From Thermoplasmatales archaeon UBA509 (lineage in GTDB: Archaea > Thermoplasmatota > Thermoplasmata > Thermoplasmatales > Thermoplasmataceae): a stretch of DNA of 64,000 bases. Every line of letters starts with the position of its first letter. Position 1 is the stretch's first letter. Under the pieces are notes generated by a model, which made no database searches, was not told the DNA's origin, and was given only the letters and a program-made list of their open reading frames with translations. Shown here in pieces: positions 27,242-36,163 of this stretch. The stretch covers positions 40,835 to 104,834 of the forward strand of contig DAJC01000027.1 in NCBI GenBank assembly GCA_002498845.1. The letters are read 5' to 3'. A program made the translations under genes and the position numbers.

Positions 27242-28149
27242 AGTTCTATCTCACCCTCCGTGCTTCCAAAGAAGTATGCGAATATGCCCAGCAGTGCCGG
27301 TATGATCACTGCCACGGTGAATATGAGAATCACTATGTAACCGGCAGGAGGAACTGGAGAAAGAAAAGCCACGACACCCACTATAATCATGAGTATGAGG
27401 GGAAATGCAACCCCTACAGTTACAAAACTCTCCGCAAGTATCCCCATGGAATCGGAATTCTGCCTTATCCTTGACCTTAACTCCTCCTGGAACTGCTGCG
27501 CCTTTGACGTGAAGTAGGACTTGAGATCACCACCGGAATTGACGCTTGTGATTATTCCCTGAAGAAAATCTGCAAACCTCTGGCTCGGTGAATTCTTGGC
27601 AGCTTCCCTTATGGAACTCATTATATCCTGCCCGAAGACCGATGTCCTGAGCCAGATGCTTCTTGCCTCCCTGCTGACCTCGCCGTACTGTCTGCTCTCG
27701 CCCAGATCTCTGAATATTATGTCAACAGGTATATCTGCTGATGCCATCGTGGCAAAATAGCCGATGGTAACTGTCAGGATGGAATCTATCTTTCTTCTTC
27801 TCACTCTTAACACATTTACGGGCAGCTCAAGGAAGAGCGCAACAAATGCAACAATGGCCAGAAAGCTCACCGAGGCAATAATTATACTGAGATCCGGAAA
27901 GAGATGAAGAAAAATCGCGTCCATTGCCACCAGAATCACTCCAAATATTATTGAATAAAGAGTGGCCTCAGAATAAAATTCAACTCCACTCATTCCCATC
28001 TTGGCTCTTCTCAGGTTTCTTTCCATGGATTCCTGGTTCACGTGGCTGGAAAGGAACTTCCCGAAAAACCTGACGGCATAGCGCCTCATGGCTGGAACAC
28101 GGAATTCGCTGTCATTCTTATTCCCTGCACGCAGTGCGCCTGGAAACAT
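27238..28149 (-). CDS. Type II secretion system F-domain membrane protein (TadB-like), copy 1
   Basis: A 303-residue platform protein. It has a basic N-terminal stretch (residues 1-50), two hydrophobic helices near 60-105, a GspF-type cytoplasmic domain (VNVLRVRRRKIDSILTVTIG, then DFLQGIITSVNSGGDLKSYF) and C-terminal membrane segments. This matches the larger archaeal TadB/FlaJ-like partner. The start codon shares one base with the upstream ATPase stop (TGATG), so translation is coupled. Confidence 0.88.
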   Translation of the reverse strand: MFPGALRAGNKNDSEFRVPAMRRYAVRFFGKFLSSHVNQESMERNLRRAKMGMSGVEFYSEATLYSIIFGVILVAMDAIFLHLFPDLSIIIASVSFLAIVAFVALFLELPVNVLRVRRRKIDSILTVTIGYFATMASADIPVDIIFRDLGESRQYGEVSREARSIWLRTSVFGQDIMSSIREAAKNSPSQRFADFLQGIITSVNSGGDLKSYFTSKAQQFQEELRSRIRQNSDSMGILAESFVTVGVAFPLILMIIVGVVAFLSPVPPAGYIVILIFTVAVIIPALLGIFAYFFGSTEGEIEL

Positions 28150-29633
28150 CAGCTGCCTCCCATATATGATCTTTGTATTGTCTCAGCAAGATCGGAATGT
28201 TTCATTTTAGAATCTGCTGACTCCTTGAGGATACGTGCCCTGGTCTGCATTATCCTGGAGACTTCTTCTACTGGAATAGATCTCTGTTCAGCAATTTTTT
28301 TCAAAAGCATGCTGTTTCCAGAGAACCAGAAAGCATCACCTGCCGGATCGTGGGTGAATACACGGTTGTAGGTTATGTCCCCAGTCCTTGAATCAATTCC
28401 TGCAATTTCGTCTATCTCGGTTATCCTCCTTACTTTCTTCTCACCTTTCCTTACAAAATTGATGAATATCACTATGTTGAGGTATGAAATCATGAGTTTC
28501 GGCACGTTCATGGGTTCATTCTCCAGCCTGTTCATCAGTGATTCCATTGAATCTGCATGAACAGTGGAATACGTGGTGTGCCCGGTAGCCATGGCCTGGA
28601 AAAGTGCGTACATTTCCCTTCCTCGGACCTCACCAACAACTATGTAAGTTGGCCTCTGCCGCATAGCTACCTTGACAAGGTCAAACAGGCCGAAGGATGA
28701 TACCCCCGTGAGGCTTTCTCGCTCAATCTCCCTGGTTTCGGCGGCGACCCAGTTCTGGTGTGACAGGTTGAGTTCCCTGGTGTCCTCGATGCTGAAAATC
28801 TTTGTATTTACAGGTGCGAACATGAGAATAGAATTCAGTGCGGAAGTCTTGCCTGATCCCGGCGCCCCCACAATAAGTGCAGAATTCAGGTTCTCCACCA
28901 TCATCCAGAGATATGCCATCATTTCAGGGCTAGCAGTTCCCAGGTGTATGAGTTCAGCGGGAGTGAACGGGCTTTCCCTGAACAGGCGTATGGTAAAGGC
29001 CGGCCCTCTTCCCGAAATTTCGCCGGAATATATGGCCTCAACCCTGTGACCGTCACGGGTTATTCCATCCAGAAGGGGCGAATTGATGGAGATTGACTTT
29101 CCACACATCTGGGAAAGCCTGACTATAAAGGAGGAAAGCTGCACTGAATCCCTGAAGGTGATATTTGTTGATATGGAGCCAAAAACACTATGGAATATGA
29201 ATACAGGAATTCCGGGGCCGTCACAGGATATATCCTCTATTTTTCCATCCCTGACAAGGGGATCTATGATCCCGTAGCCGTTGAAATCCCTGTTCAGGTA
29301 ATACATGTACCTCTCCCTTAATTCTCCCTTTATCCACGGCATTCTCTCGTGGATGAATGATTCAATGAGGGCGCTCATATTCAGCGAAAGATCCTGAGAA
29401 GCTCCGGCCATGTCTGGTATGAATGTCCAGATCATCTCCTCAAGCCGCCAAACCTCGCTCATCTCTTTTCCCGTGAGCTTCGGTTCTTCTACGTTGCAGA
29501 GAATCTCGGAGTTCTCCGGTGATCTGAAAATGTTGATCCTTGCTCTGCCTCCCTGCAGATCGTACGAATCGAGCACTTCGCCCGGCCCATCCCATTTTGC
29601 CGCTTCCTCTGGGGAATCTCTCTTAGAATCCAT
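28149..29633 (-). CDS. Type II/IV secretion (pilus assembly) ATPase, copy 1
   Basis: A 494-residue GspE/VirB11-superfamily ATPase, first gene of the pilus/secretion operon. It has the same layout as the second ATPase of the operon: KIEDISCDGPGIPV near residue 131, Walker A GAPGSGKT at about 256-263, IEDTRELNLSHQNW and Walker B YIVVGEVRG. The start is the ATG at 29631-29633; an in-frame TTG two codons earlier is less likely. An ATTTTTATAC box lies about 35 bases upstream. Two ATPases in one operon is unusual and suggests separate extension/retraction or alternative hexamers. Confidence 0.93.
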   Translation of the reverse strand: MDSKRDSPEEAAKWDGPGEVLDSYDLQGGRARINIFRSPENSEILCNVEEPKLTGKEMSEVWRLEEMIWTFIPDMAGASQDLSLNMSALIESFIHERMPWIKGELRERYMYYLNRDFNGYGIIDPLVRDGKIEDISCDGPGIPVFIFHSVFGSISTNITFRDSVQLSSFIVRLSQMCGKSISINSPLLDGITRDGHRVEAIYSGEISGRGPAFTIRLFRESPFTPAELIHLGTASPEMMAYLWMMVENLNSALIVGAPGSGKTSALNSILMFAPVNTKIFSIEDTRELNLSHQNWVAAETREIERESLTGVSSFGLFDLVKVAMRQRPTYIVVGEVRGREMYALFQAMATGHTTYSTVHADSMESLMNRLENEPMNVPKLMISYLNIVIFINFVRKGEKKVRRITEIDEIAGIDSRTGDITYNRVFTHDPAGDAFWFSGNSMLLKKIAEQRSIPVEEVSRIMQTRARILKESADSKMKHSDLAETIQRSYMGGS

Positions 29634-29749
29634 TACCAAGCTAGAGAACTAAGTGTTTCGTCTGTATAAAAATTATCAGTGTTGTGTGTTTCGCCATTGT
29701 TTCACTGGTAACATGGCAACCGTGCGGATTATAACGTTAATATGCGCAA

Positions 29750-30652
29750 ATGCATGATCACCAGATGGAAAGAATAAGATTTGCAAAGACAGATGCCCAG
29801 ATCAGCCCAATGGGAGTCGGTACATACTATGACTTCAGATGGATAGCACCAGCCAAGATTCTGCGAATAAAAGCCGGCAGACAGAGACGTGTTGAGGCAA
29901 TAAAGTCTGCAATCGCATCGGGAATAAATCTCATTGATTCTGCAGAACTATATCAGAGTGAACCACTTGTGGCGGAGGCCATAAAGGGGATGCCACGTGA
30001 AGAGATATTTCTTGCTACAAAGGTGATGCCGCTTCATTTTTCATACGACTCGTTAATTAAATCATGCGAGAGAAGCCTGAGAAATCTTGGAACGGATTAC
30101 ATTGATCTTTATCAGATGCATTTTCCGTCTTCAAACAAGAACAGGATAAAGGAAGGACTCAGGGCAATGGAGCACCTTGTGGATCAGGGGAAGATAAGGT
30201 ACATCGGGATTAGCAACTTCACTCTTGCACAGACTGAAGAAGTCGTATCATGGCTTAAAAAATACCCTCTGAGTTCCACCCAGATGAATTTCAGTCTGGC
30301 ACACAGGAACATAGAGAAGGATATTCTTCCATACTGCAGGGAGAACGGTATTGCAATACTGGCATATTTCCCTCTTGGGCATGGAAAACTGACTGGCACT
30401 TCTGCAATAAATCAGGATATAATGAGGGCAATTGAAAATCAGCATGGGAATAAGACAGCAACCCAGATAGTATTGAACTGGTTCATGAGCAAATATGATT
30501 TTGTATTTCCGATTCCGCGTGCATCTAATCCAGATCATGTTAAGGAAAACGCAGGTGCCATGAGCTGGAAAATGACTCCAGAAGAGATAGAGATGCTAGA
30601 AAATTCCATTGAGAGGGTCCGGGGGCCGTACAACCCTGTGGACCATTCGTAA
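29750..30652 (+). CDS. Aldo/keto reductase
   Basis: A 300-residue NADPH-dependent TIM-barrel reductase. The tetrad is visible: Asp in LIDSAELYQ with its following Tyr, Lys in FLATKVMP, and His in LYQMHFP. VLNWFMSKYDFVFPIPRASNPDHV near the C-terminus is the coenzyme-binding region. It reduces aldehydes or ketones, substrate unknown. ATG at 29750 gives MHDHQMERIRFAK; a second ATG at 29765 gives a tighter family start, and AT-rich boxes at 29729-29742 could serve either. It is a different subfamily from the amber-interrupted reductase at 33-34 kb. Confidence 0.88.
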   Translation: MHDHQMERIRFAKTDAQISPMGVGTYYDFRWIAPAKILRIKAGRQRRVEAIKSAIASGINLIDSAELYQSEPLVAEAIKGMPREEIFLATKVMPLHFSYDSLIKSCERSLRNLGTDYIDLYQMHFPSSNKNRIKEGLRAMEHLVDQGKIRYIGISNFTLAQTEEVVSWLKKYPLSSTQMNFSLAHRNIEKDILPYCRENGIAILAYFPLGHGKLTGTSAINQDIMRAIENQHGNKTATQIVLNWFMSKYDFVFPIPRASNPDHVKENAGAMSWKMTPEEIEMLENSIERVRGPYNPVDHS

Positions 30653-30726
30653 ATGATCACTCAATCTCCTGCATTTCATGGAAACCTTTAGGATAATATT
30701 TATAGGCATTTTCTCAATCAGGGCTG

Positions 30727-30745
30727 GTCTGTCTTTTCAACAGAC
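30727..30745 (+). promoter_or_regulatory. Hairpin in the 5' leader of tRNA-Ala
   Basis: GTCTGT (30727-30732) and ACAGAC (30740-30745) are perfect inverted repeats with a 7-base loop, ending five bases before the mature tRNA 5' end. An AATATTTATAGG box near 30694-30705 would put the transcription start just upstream, so the hairpin would be in the precursor tRNA leader removed by RNase P. Confidence 0.35.
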
Positions 30746-30749
30746 ATCC

Positions 30750-30821
30750 GGGCCGGTAGATCAGAGGTAGATCGCTTCCTTGGCATGGAAGAGGCCAGGG
30801 GTTCAAATCCCCTCCGGTCCA
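30750..30821 (+). tRNA. tRNA-Ala (anticodon GGC)
   Basis: A 72-base cloverleaf. The acceptor GGGCCGG pairs with CCGGTCC, including the G3-U70 wobble pair that identifies alanine tRNAs. The D-arm is GATC/GATC; the anticodon stem CTTCC/GGAAG encloses the loop TTGGCAT (anticodon GGC); the T-arm is AGGGG-TTCAAAT-CCCCT. The discriminator base is A and CCA is not encoded. No intron. It sits at the left border of the accessory region (30.8-36.6 kb), a common position for integration. Confidence 0.95.
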
Positions 30822-31395
30822 CATTTACAGAAATTCAGTATGTTTGCACACCATAACCATTTTTCTTACTTTATTTATTCATATAAAATCATGATTGTGA
30901 GATACAATATTCAGTGAACATTAGTTAAACGGTGAGTTGTTCAATACTTATGGAAAAGTCCACCGATCTAGATACAGTGCAGTCCCCTTCTTTTTCATGA
31001 AATCTCAAGACATGTTTCCATTAATATGGGACTTACACAAAATTCAGTATACTATCCTTCTCAAGCTGGGATGCAAGAATGGCCACAACAACTTTACTGG
31101 CATCCTGAGGTGTCATCTCATAAAGCACGACGAGGAAGAAGAAAAAACTCTCAAAGTCTATAAATACGGCAGTCAGTTTCCTGTCTTTCATAAGCAGAAC
31201 ACAAAAATATATTCGAATTTCCATAACAGAGTTTTTCCCGGATTTATATCTGTCACCACTGCTTCTAGCTAAGTTTTATTCTAGGGTCTTTTCACCTGCC
31301 TGGTCACCTGTATTTCAGAGAACAAATCTTTGATTTGCAATTGTCCGGAAATGATTGAGAAACACTCTTAAAATACCTATCGGTTAAGAATCGGG
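30822..31395. other. 574-base region between tRNA-Ala and the dehydratase gene
   Basis: Apart from the NYN relic there is no convincing gene. A 111-codon plus-strand frame (30937-31272) runs antisense to the relic and has low-complexity, Phe/Lys/His-rich sequence, so I regard it as chance. The region is visibly A/T-rich. Confidence 0.45.
30970..31224 (-). pseudogene. Decayed NYN-domain (LabA/DUF88-like) nuclease gene
   Basis: On the minus strand an open frame (31033-31224) contains KLTAVFIDFESFFFFLV and TPQDASKVVVAILASQLEK, which resembles the N-terminal strand and first helices of NYN/LabA-like PIN-fold proteins (AVFIDxEN motif with the catalytic Asp). It stops after about 50 residues. Beyond the stop, another frame reads DFMKKKGTALYLDRW, similar to the next helix-strand unit, so the gene looks frameshifted and truncated. 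The family call is by eye from a short match. Confidence 0.35.
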
Positions 31396-33054
31396 TTATT
31401 CCATTATAGCCCCGTATGATGCGCTTCCAACCAACTTTGAGTACTGATGGAGGTATCCAGATGTGTATTTTTCTTTCTTTGGTTTCCACTGTGCAAGTCT
31501 GCGTGCAATTTCTTCATCGGACAGCTTAATTTCAAGTTTTCCAATGTTTCCATCTATAGCAATTAGATCACCATCTTTTACTATAGCTATAGGTCCACCA
31601 GCCTGCGCTTCAGGAGAAACGTGTCCGATCATTATGCCTCTTGTTGCTCCAGAAAATCTGCCATCGGTAACTAGGGCAACATCTTTATCCATTCCTCTTC
31701 CGACAACTGCTGACGTTACCGCAAGCATTTCTCGCATCCCCGGACCTCCCCTTGGGCCTTCATATCTAATGATTATAACATCTCCTTTCCGAATTTCATC
31801 ATTTTTAACTGCAGAGAATGCTTCTTCTTCTGAGTTATAGACCTTAGCCGGACCCTCATGTACACGAACTTTTGTTGCAGAGACCTTAAATACTGAGCCA
31901 TCTGGTGCAAGATTGCCCCGTAATATTTTGAGTCCGCCCGTAGAACTCAATGGCTTATCTATTTCCATTACCACATCCTGCGCGATGGTATGCACCTGAA
32001 AAGTTTGCATATTTTCTCCGAGTGTCTTCCCTGTGACTGTCAGAGAACCTTCATGAAGGAGCCCCGCCTTCAGCAGTTTTTTGATCACAAGTGGAACTCC
32101 ACCAACATCATAAAGCTCTGCCATTGTATATTTTCCACCTGGCTTCATGTTAACAATTTCTGGTGTTCTGTTACCAATTCGTTCAAAATCATCCACTGAC
32201 AGCTTTATATTCGCTTCATGCGCTATTGCTAAAAGATGAAGCACGCCGTTAGTCGAACCACCTGAGGCCATTAGCACTGTGATGGCGTTTTCAAAAGCAT
32301 CATACTGAAGGATGTCTCTTGCCTTAATGCCAAGTTCAAGCAGGGATGAAATCTGCTTTCCTGTTTCAAACGCAAACTTTGCCTTGCCACCTTCTATAGC
32401 AGGAGGCGCTGCACTTCCAGGTAAAGCAATACCCAGTGCTTCTGTCAGAAACGCCATGGTGTTGGCAGTATACAAGCCACCACATGCGCCAGCAGTTGGG
32501 ATAGCAACACTTTCCATATAACTCAGTTCTTCCTTTGACATATTGCCCGCTTCGTATTTGCCCACCGCTTCGAACACCTCTCCTATGGCTATCTTCTCAT
32601 TGTTGTATATTCCAGGGAGAGTTGAGCCGCCATACATTACTATTGATGGAATATTCATCCTTGCAGCAGCCATGATCATACCGGGAGTTGTCTTATCGCA
32701 ACCAGATATCCCAACGAAACCATGGTACCCATGACCCCGTATGGTCAGTTCTACTGTATTTGCCACTACTTCACGGCTTGGAAGCGAAAATTTCATGCCC
32801 TCGTTTCCCATTGCAATCCCATCTATCACAAGCGGAGTTACAAACATCCGTGGTGTGGAACCTGATGAGTTTACGCCTTCTTTTGCGCGGTATCCAAGTC
32901 CCATTGCATGTATGTTGCAGGGTCCTGTCTCACTCCAAGCAACGCCTACACCGACAAGGGGTTTTTCCAGATCAGTGTCCGAAAGACCCATAGCTTTCAT
33001 GAAGGCCCTATTTGGGGCCTTTTCAGGTCCACTATAATAATCTACGAAATCCAT
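31396..33054 (-). CDS. ilvD: Dihydroxy-acid dehydratase / sugar-acid dehydratase (IlvD/Edd family)
   Basis: Iron-sulphur dehydratase of 552 residues. The cluster cysteines and active-site blocks are in [11 protein letters not shown] (about 50-60), [15 protein letters not shown] (about 118-132) and [12 protein letters not shown] (about 190-201); [13 protein letters not shown] near residue 465 binds the substrate. In branched-chain amino acid synthesis it dehydrates dihydroxyisovalerate, but archaeal members also dehydrate sugar acids such as gluconate. Here the neighbours are an aldo/keto reductase and an ACS-type transporter, not ilv genes, so a sugar-acid role is as likely. Codon choice looks more A/T-rich than in flanking genes, suggesting transfer. 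Confidence 0.88.
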   Translation of the reverse strand: MDFVDYYSGPEKAPNRAFMKAMGLSDTDLEKPLVGVGVAWSETGPCNIHAMGLGYRAKEGVNSSGSTPRMFVTPLVIDGIAMGNEGMKFSLPSREVVANTVELTIRGHGYHGFVGISGCDKTTPGMIMAAARMNIPSIVMYGGSTLPGIYNNEKIAIGEVFEAVGKYEAGNMSKEELSYMESVAIPTAGACGGLYTANTMAFLTEALGIALPGSAAPPAIEGGKAKFAFETGKQISSLLELGIKARDILQYDAFENAITVLMASGGSTNGVLHLLAIAHEANIKLSVDDFERIGNRTPEIVNMKPGGKYTMAELYDVGGVPLVIKKLLKAGLLHEGSLTVTGKTLGENMQTFQVHTIAQDVVMEIDKPLSSTGGLKILRGNLAPDGSVFKVSATKVRVHEGPAKVYNSEEEAFSAVKNDEIRKGDVIIIRYEGPRGGPGMREMLAVTSAVVGRGMDKDVALVTDGRFSGATRGIMIGHVSPEAQAGGPIAIVKDGDLIAIDGNIGKLEIKLSDEEIARRLAQWKPKKEKYTSGYLHQYSKLVGSASYGAIME

Positions 33055-33167
33055 GAATAGATATTAACATAAAGGTTAGTTAACTTTTGCCTAAAATGTG
33101 GCAAAATAAGTATTTTCTTAAATACCCAATAGAAAGTCTAATCCAGAAAGTGTCTGAAAATATGGAT

Positions 33168-34130
33168 TCAATAACCCGCTGTACCCATTTCTAATCTGTG
33201 AGGCAAGTAATGCTTTTCAATTCTCTTTACTTGGTCATCTGTTAGTGATATCTCTAGGGCCGTAGCAACATCATCCAAATGTTTTTTCTTGGAAACCCCA
33301 ACAACAGGAATAAACTTTTTTTGTAATACATACGCAAGCGAGATGGCATATTCTGTGGCAGACTGTTCCTTTGCTATAGCTCTTATATCATCTAGGACAT
33401 CAAAATCGTTTTCCTTAAAGTATCTGTCGAGCATTACGGAGTATTCCTTTGATCGAATCGATTTTGGCGCGATCCCGCGCTCATATTTTCCAGAGAGAAA
33501 ACCCGCTGCCAGTGGACTGAAAGCGGAGAAAGATATCCCTTTATTAATACAGTAAGGAATCACTTCACGTTCATCTTCCCTATAGATTGCGTTATAATGG
33601 TTTTGCACGATTTGCGGCCTTGCCAAATCCTTGTCTTCCGCAAGACGGTCTATTTCAGCGAGTTGATATCCTTTTATATTGCTCAGACCGAAGTAACCAA
33701 TCTTATTAATTTCCACGTATCTGCTGAAAGTTTTCAGGATATCCACAGTATCCAACCCGTCAAACCAGGTGTGTGACAAATATATATCAATGTAATCTGT
33801 CCTTAATCTCTTCAAGGATAAATTCAGCTCAAATTCTACTTCTCTTCTTGCAAACCCATGGTGTTTTTCACTTATTTTCCCACCTACTTTCGTTGAAATG
33901 ATAAATTCCTCACGCTCATCTTTTATGAACTCACCGATTATCTTCTCGGATTCACCCGCGGAGTAAATATTTGCAGTATCGATATAATTTATCCCCAAGT
34001 CAGAGGCTTTCTTAAGTATGGTCTTCGCGTCCTCAGAATTAACCATCCATCCTGAAGACCCAAATGACATTCCTCCAAGGCAGACCTAGGAAACTTTTAG
34101 ATCTGTTTTGCCGAGATGCATGTACCTCAT
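33168..34130 (-). pseudogene. Aldo/keto reductase interrupted by an in-frame TAG near its N-terminus
   Basis: The intact frame from the ATG at 34068-34070 encodes 300 residues beginning MSFGSSGWM, which lacks the first strand of the barrel. Reading further upstream in the same frame restores a perfect family start: MRYMHLGKTDLKVS, then a TAG at 34086-34088, then VCLGGMSFG. All later active-site elements are intact (NYIDTANIY, ISTKVGGK, IYLSHTW). So only one nonsense codon separates it from a normal 320-residue reductase. Translation from the internal ATG (34070) is possible but would give a truncated barrel. Either a very recent pseudogene, amber readthrough or a sequencing error. Lies between ilvD and the MFS gene. 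Confidence 0.8.
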
Positions 34131-34235
34131 TATGAATCTATCAACTGCTCTCTTAATATAGACTTTTGTTTTTAAAAATGCTAGCTTGGTTATTCACGCA
34201 GAATTGCAATCAGGATCCAAGCGAAAAATCTCTAG

Positions 34236-34258
34236 CCACTTCGTGGAATTGGAACTGG
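34236..34258. repeat. Diverged copy of the transposase-associated motif at 36133-36155
   Basis: A 23-base stretch, CCAC/TTCG...AACTGG, matches 36133-36155 at 19 of 23 positions, and similarity continues weakly on both sides, including TATACAAG a few bases further on. The region 34131-34378 has no gene and seems to be a second, older remnant of the same insertion element family. Confidence 0.35.
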
Positions 34259-34378
34259 AAAGACAGACTATACAAGGTATATGAACGTCTATTCTTTGTG
34301 ATTTAAAAGCGCTATTTGTATTATTTTGAGTAAAATAAATATATTAGAAAATAAAATGGTAAATACTTTTATTGCTCC

Positions 34379-35659
34379 CTAGCGAGAATTTCTCACTATC
34401 AGTACAGCTATACCAGCTACAAGCACAAAAAATGCCATAGCATATACACCACTGACAAATGAATGTGTATAGCTTTCAAGTCCGCCAACGAGAATAGGCC
34501 CAACCACACCTCCCAGATTTCCAATTCCGTTGATAAGACCTATGGAGGCGGCAGAACTTTCTCTTTTCAAGGATTCCTGTGGAATGTTCCAGAACACTGG
34601 AAGGAAGCTGAAAATGCCAATCGCAGAGATTGTGAAAAAGATAAAGGAAACAACTACGTTTGATATGAGAAATGCGCTTAGTGCAAGCCCACCGGCAGCA
34701 ACAAAGAATACTGCAGCTGTAAGACGTTTTCTATTACCTTTTTTATCTGAATATCTTAATATAAATATTAACGCAATAGCAGCGACAACATAAGGTATAT
34801 CTGAAAGAAAACTGGATGTGGCAGCGCTCACGTGCGCAAAAGAACTTATTATTGATGGTAACCAGATCGTGTATCCATAAAGCCCAGTTACACCAAGGAA
34901 GTAAACAAGCACTAGGAGAAGAACATCCCTTTCAATCAATGCCTCCTTCCATGATGACTTAATGGGCTTATCTGCTTCTTCCTTAGCCAATTCAGATTCA
35001 AGAGCTTTTTTCTGGTCATCCTTAAGCCATTTAGCATCTTCCGGAAAATCATTAATCGTAAACCACAGGATTACAACTGATACCAATGCGAGAATACCCT
35101 CGAAAATGAAAAGATATCTCCAGCCGGGATCATTCCCGTATGCTGTGAATATTCCACCGGCAATTAGACCGCCAAATATGCCAGCAACAGGGATAGCAGC
35201 ATTGAAATATCCATTAGCAAGGCCCCTCTCGCTTTTTGCAAACCAGATACCCATAAAGAACATAACACCCGAATAGAAAGGAGCCTCAGCAAGTCCGAGT
35301 ATGAACCTGAGTGCATACATCTCTGGGACATTTTGTACAAAGCCAGTTAATATAGTAATTATGCCCCAGGCCGTGAAAGCTCCAGCAAATATCTTTCGGA
35401 TACCAACGTTGTTAATCTGCAAAGTTGTAAATACTTGCGGGATTGCATATGCTACAAAGAAGAGAGCAGATGCAATGCCTGCAATTAAAGACGCACTGCT
35501 TGCAGGTGCTCCTATATCTTTAAACATTCCGGCATCGATACCGTATGAAAGGTTCACTCGATCAAGAAAATTTACAACGTATAGAAAAAAAAGTATAGGT
35601 GCAATTCTTAAATATCTACTAGTTCTCGAGGACTTCAATAATGCTATCTGGTTTTCCAT
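34379..35659 (-). CDS. MFS transporter, anion:cation symporter (ACS) type
   Basis: A 426-residue membrane protein with 12 predicted helices. The first helix region contains FLYVVNFLDRVNLSYG, the D-R-x-N-L motif of the ACS family (glucarate, galactonate, tartrate, phthalate and similar organic anion transporters). RFILGLAEAPFYSGVMFF and GLANGYFNAAIPVAGIFGG follow the family pattern and a central loop rich in charged residues lies around 205-230. Proximity to an IlvD/Edd dehydratase and a reductase suggests uptake of a sugar acid or hydroxy acid. Sequence is A/T-rich like the rest of the island. Confidence 0.88.
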   Translation of the reverse strand: MENQIALLKSSRTSRYLRIAPILFFLYVVNFLDRVNLSYGIDAGMFKDIGAPASSASLIAGIASALFFVAYAIPQVFTTLQINNVGIRKIFAGAFTAWGIITILTGFVQNVPEMYALRFILGLAEAPFYSGVMFFMGIWFAKSERGLANGYFNAAIPVAGIFGGLIAGGIFTAYGNDPGWRYLFIFEGILALVSVVILWFTINDFPEDAKWLKDDQKKALESELAKEEADKPIKSSWKEALIERDVLLLVLVYFLGVTGLYGYTIWLPSIISSFAHVSAATSSFLSDIPYVVAAIALIFILRYSDKKGNRKRLTAAVFFVAAGGLALSAFLISNVVVSFIFFTISAIGIFSFLPVFWNIPQESLKRESSAASIGLINGIGNLGGVVGPILVGGLESYTHSFVSGVYAMAFFVLVAGIAVLIVRNSR

Positions 35660-35726
35660 GCGAAGAATATAAGCTAATGATATATGAATTTTGCGACATC
35701 GTAATATTTCATGCCGATGGATACTA

Positions 35727-36162
35727 TTATTTAAGGTACAGTTCCCTGTAATCTTTTACCATCCTCGAGCCCGTATGCCCCAGGTTGTGCGTGTCGATCT
35801 CCAGTATTTCTTCTGTATTCTTTCTAAAAGGCTGCTTCTTCCTTACATTTACGGGCACCTTCTTCATCATCGGGTTCACAGATTCTAGTATTGATCGCAT
35901 GTGATATTCATCCAGCCATTTCTAAGTGTCATCCGTGAAACTGTAAAGCATCTTCTTCCATGATTTTATTCCCTTAGCACGGAATATTGATTTCGTCTTT
36001 AGGAGGAAATACGGTTTTATCCCATAACTTTCAGTGATGGCGCAACATCCCATCCGGGTACGGAATGAAGGAAGGGAGACGCATGCTGAGCCACGAGGAG
36101 TTATACTCAAGATCAAAAACACGTATCCCTGGCCAGTTCATGGAATCAGAACTGGCTAAAAT
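35727..36162 (-). pseudogene. Remnant of an IS4/IS5-like DDE transposase (C-terminal half)
   Basis: On the minus strand the segments ITESYGIKPYFLLKTK, SWKKMLYSF and, after an in-frame TAG at 35922-35924, KWLDEYHMRSILESVN and NTEEILEIDTHNLGHTG line up as one transposase C-terminus. The RSILES stretch should hold the catalytic Glu of the DDE triad and HNL is a common feature after it. Upstream, DLEYNSSWLS is in another frame, so a frameshift also exists. The N-terminal half is missing. It adjoins the IS630-like remnant at 36164. Confidence 0.7.
36133..36155. repeat. Inverted repeat at the junction of two transposase remnants
   Basis: CCAGTTC (36133-36139) and GAACTGG (36149-36155) form a perfect 7-base inverted repeat with a 9-base spacer. 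It sits between the IS4/IS5-like and IS630-like fragments, and a 19/23 match lies at 34236-34258. It may be part of an insertion element rather than a regulatory site. Confidence 0.4.
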
Positions 36163-36163
36163 G

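Noticed and set aside
30937-31272. 111-codon plus-strand frame
   Set aside because: Low-complexity sequence, no family, antisense to the NYN relic, and it ends without any supporting neighbour.
34086-34088. TAG as pyrrolysine codon
   Set aside because: No pyl genes are seen here, and pyrrolysine is known from methylamine methyltransferases, not reductases; the residue in this position is not catalytic.
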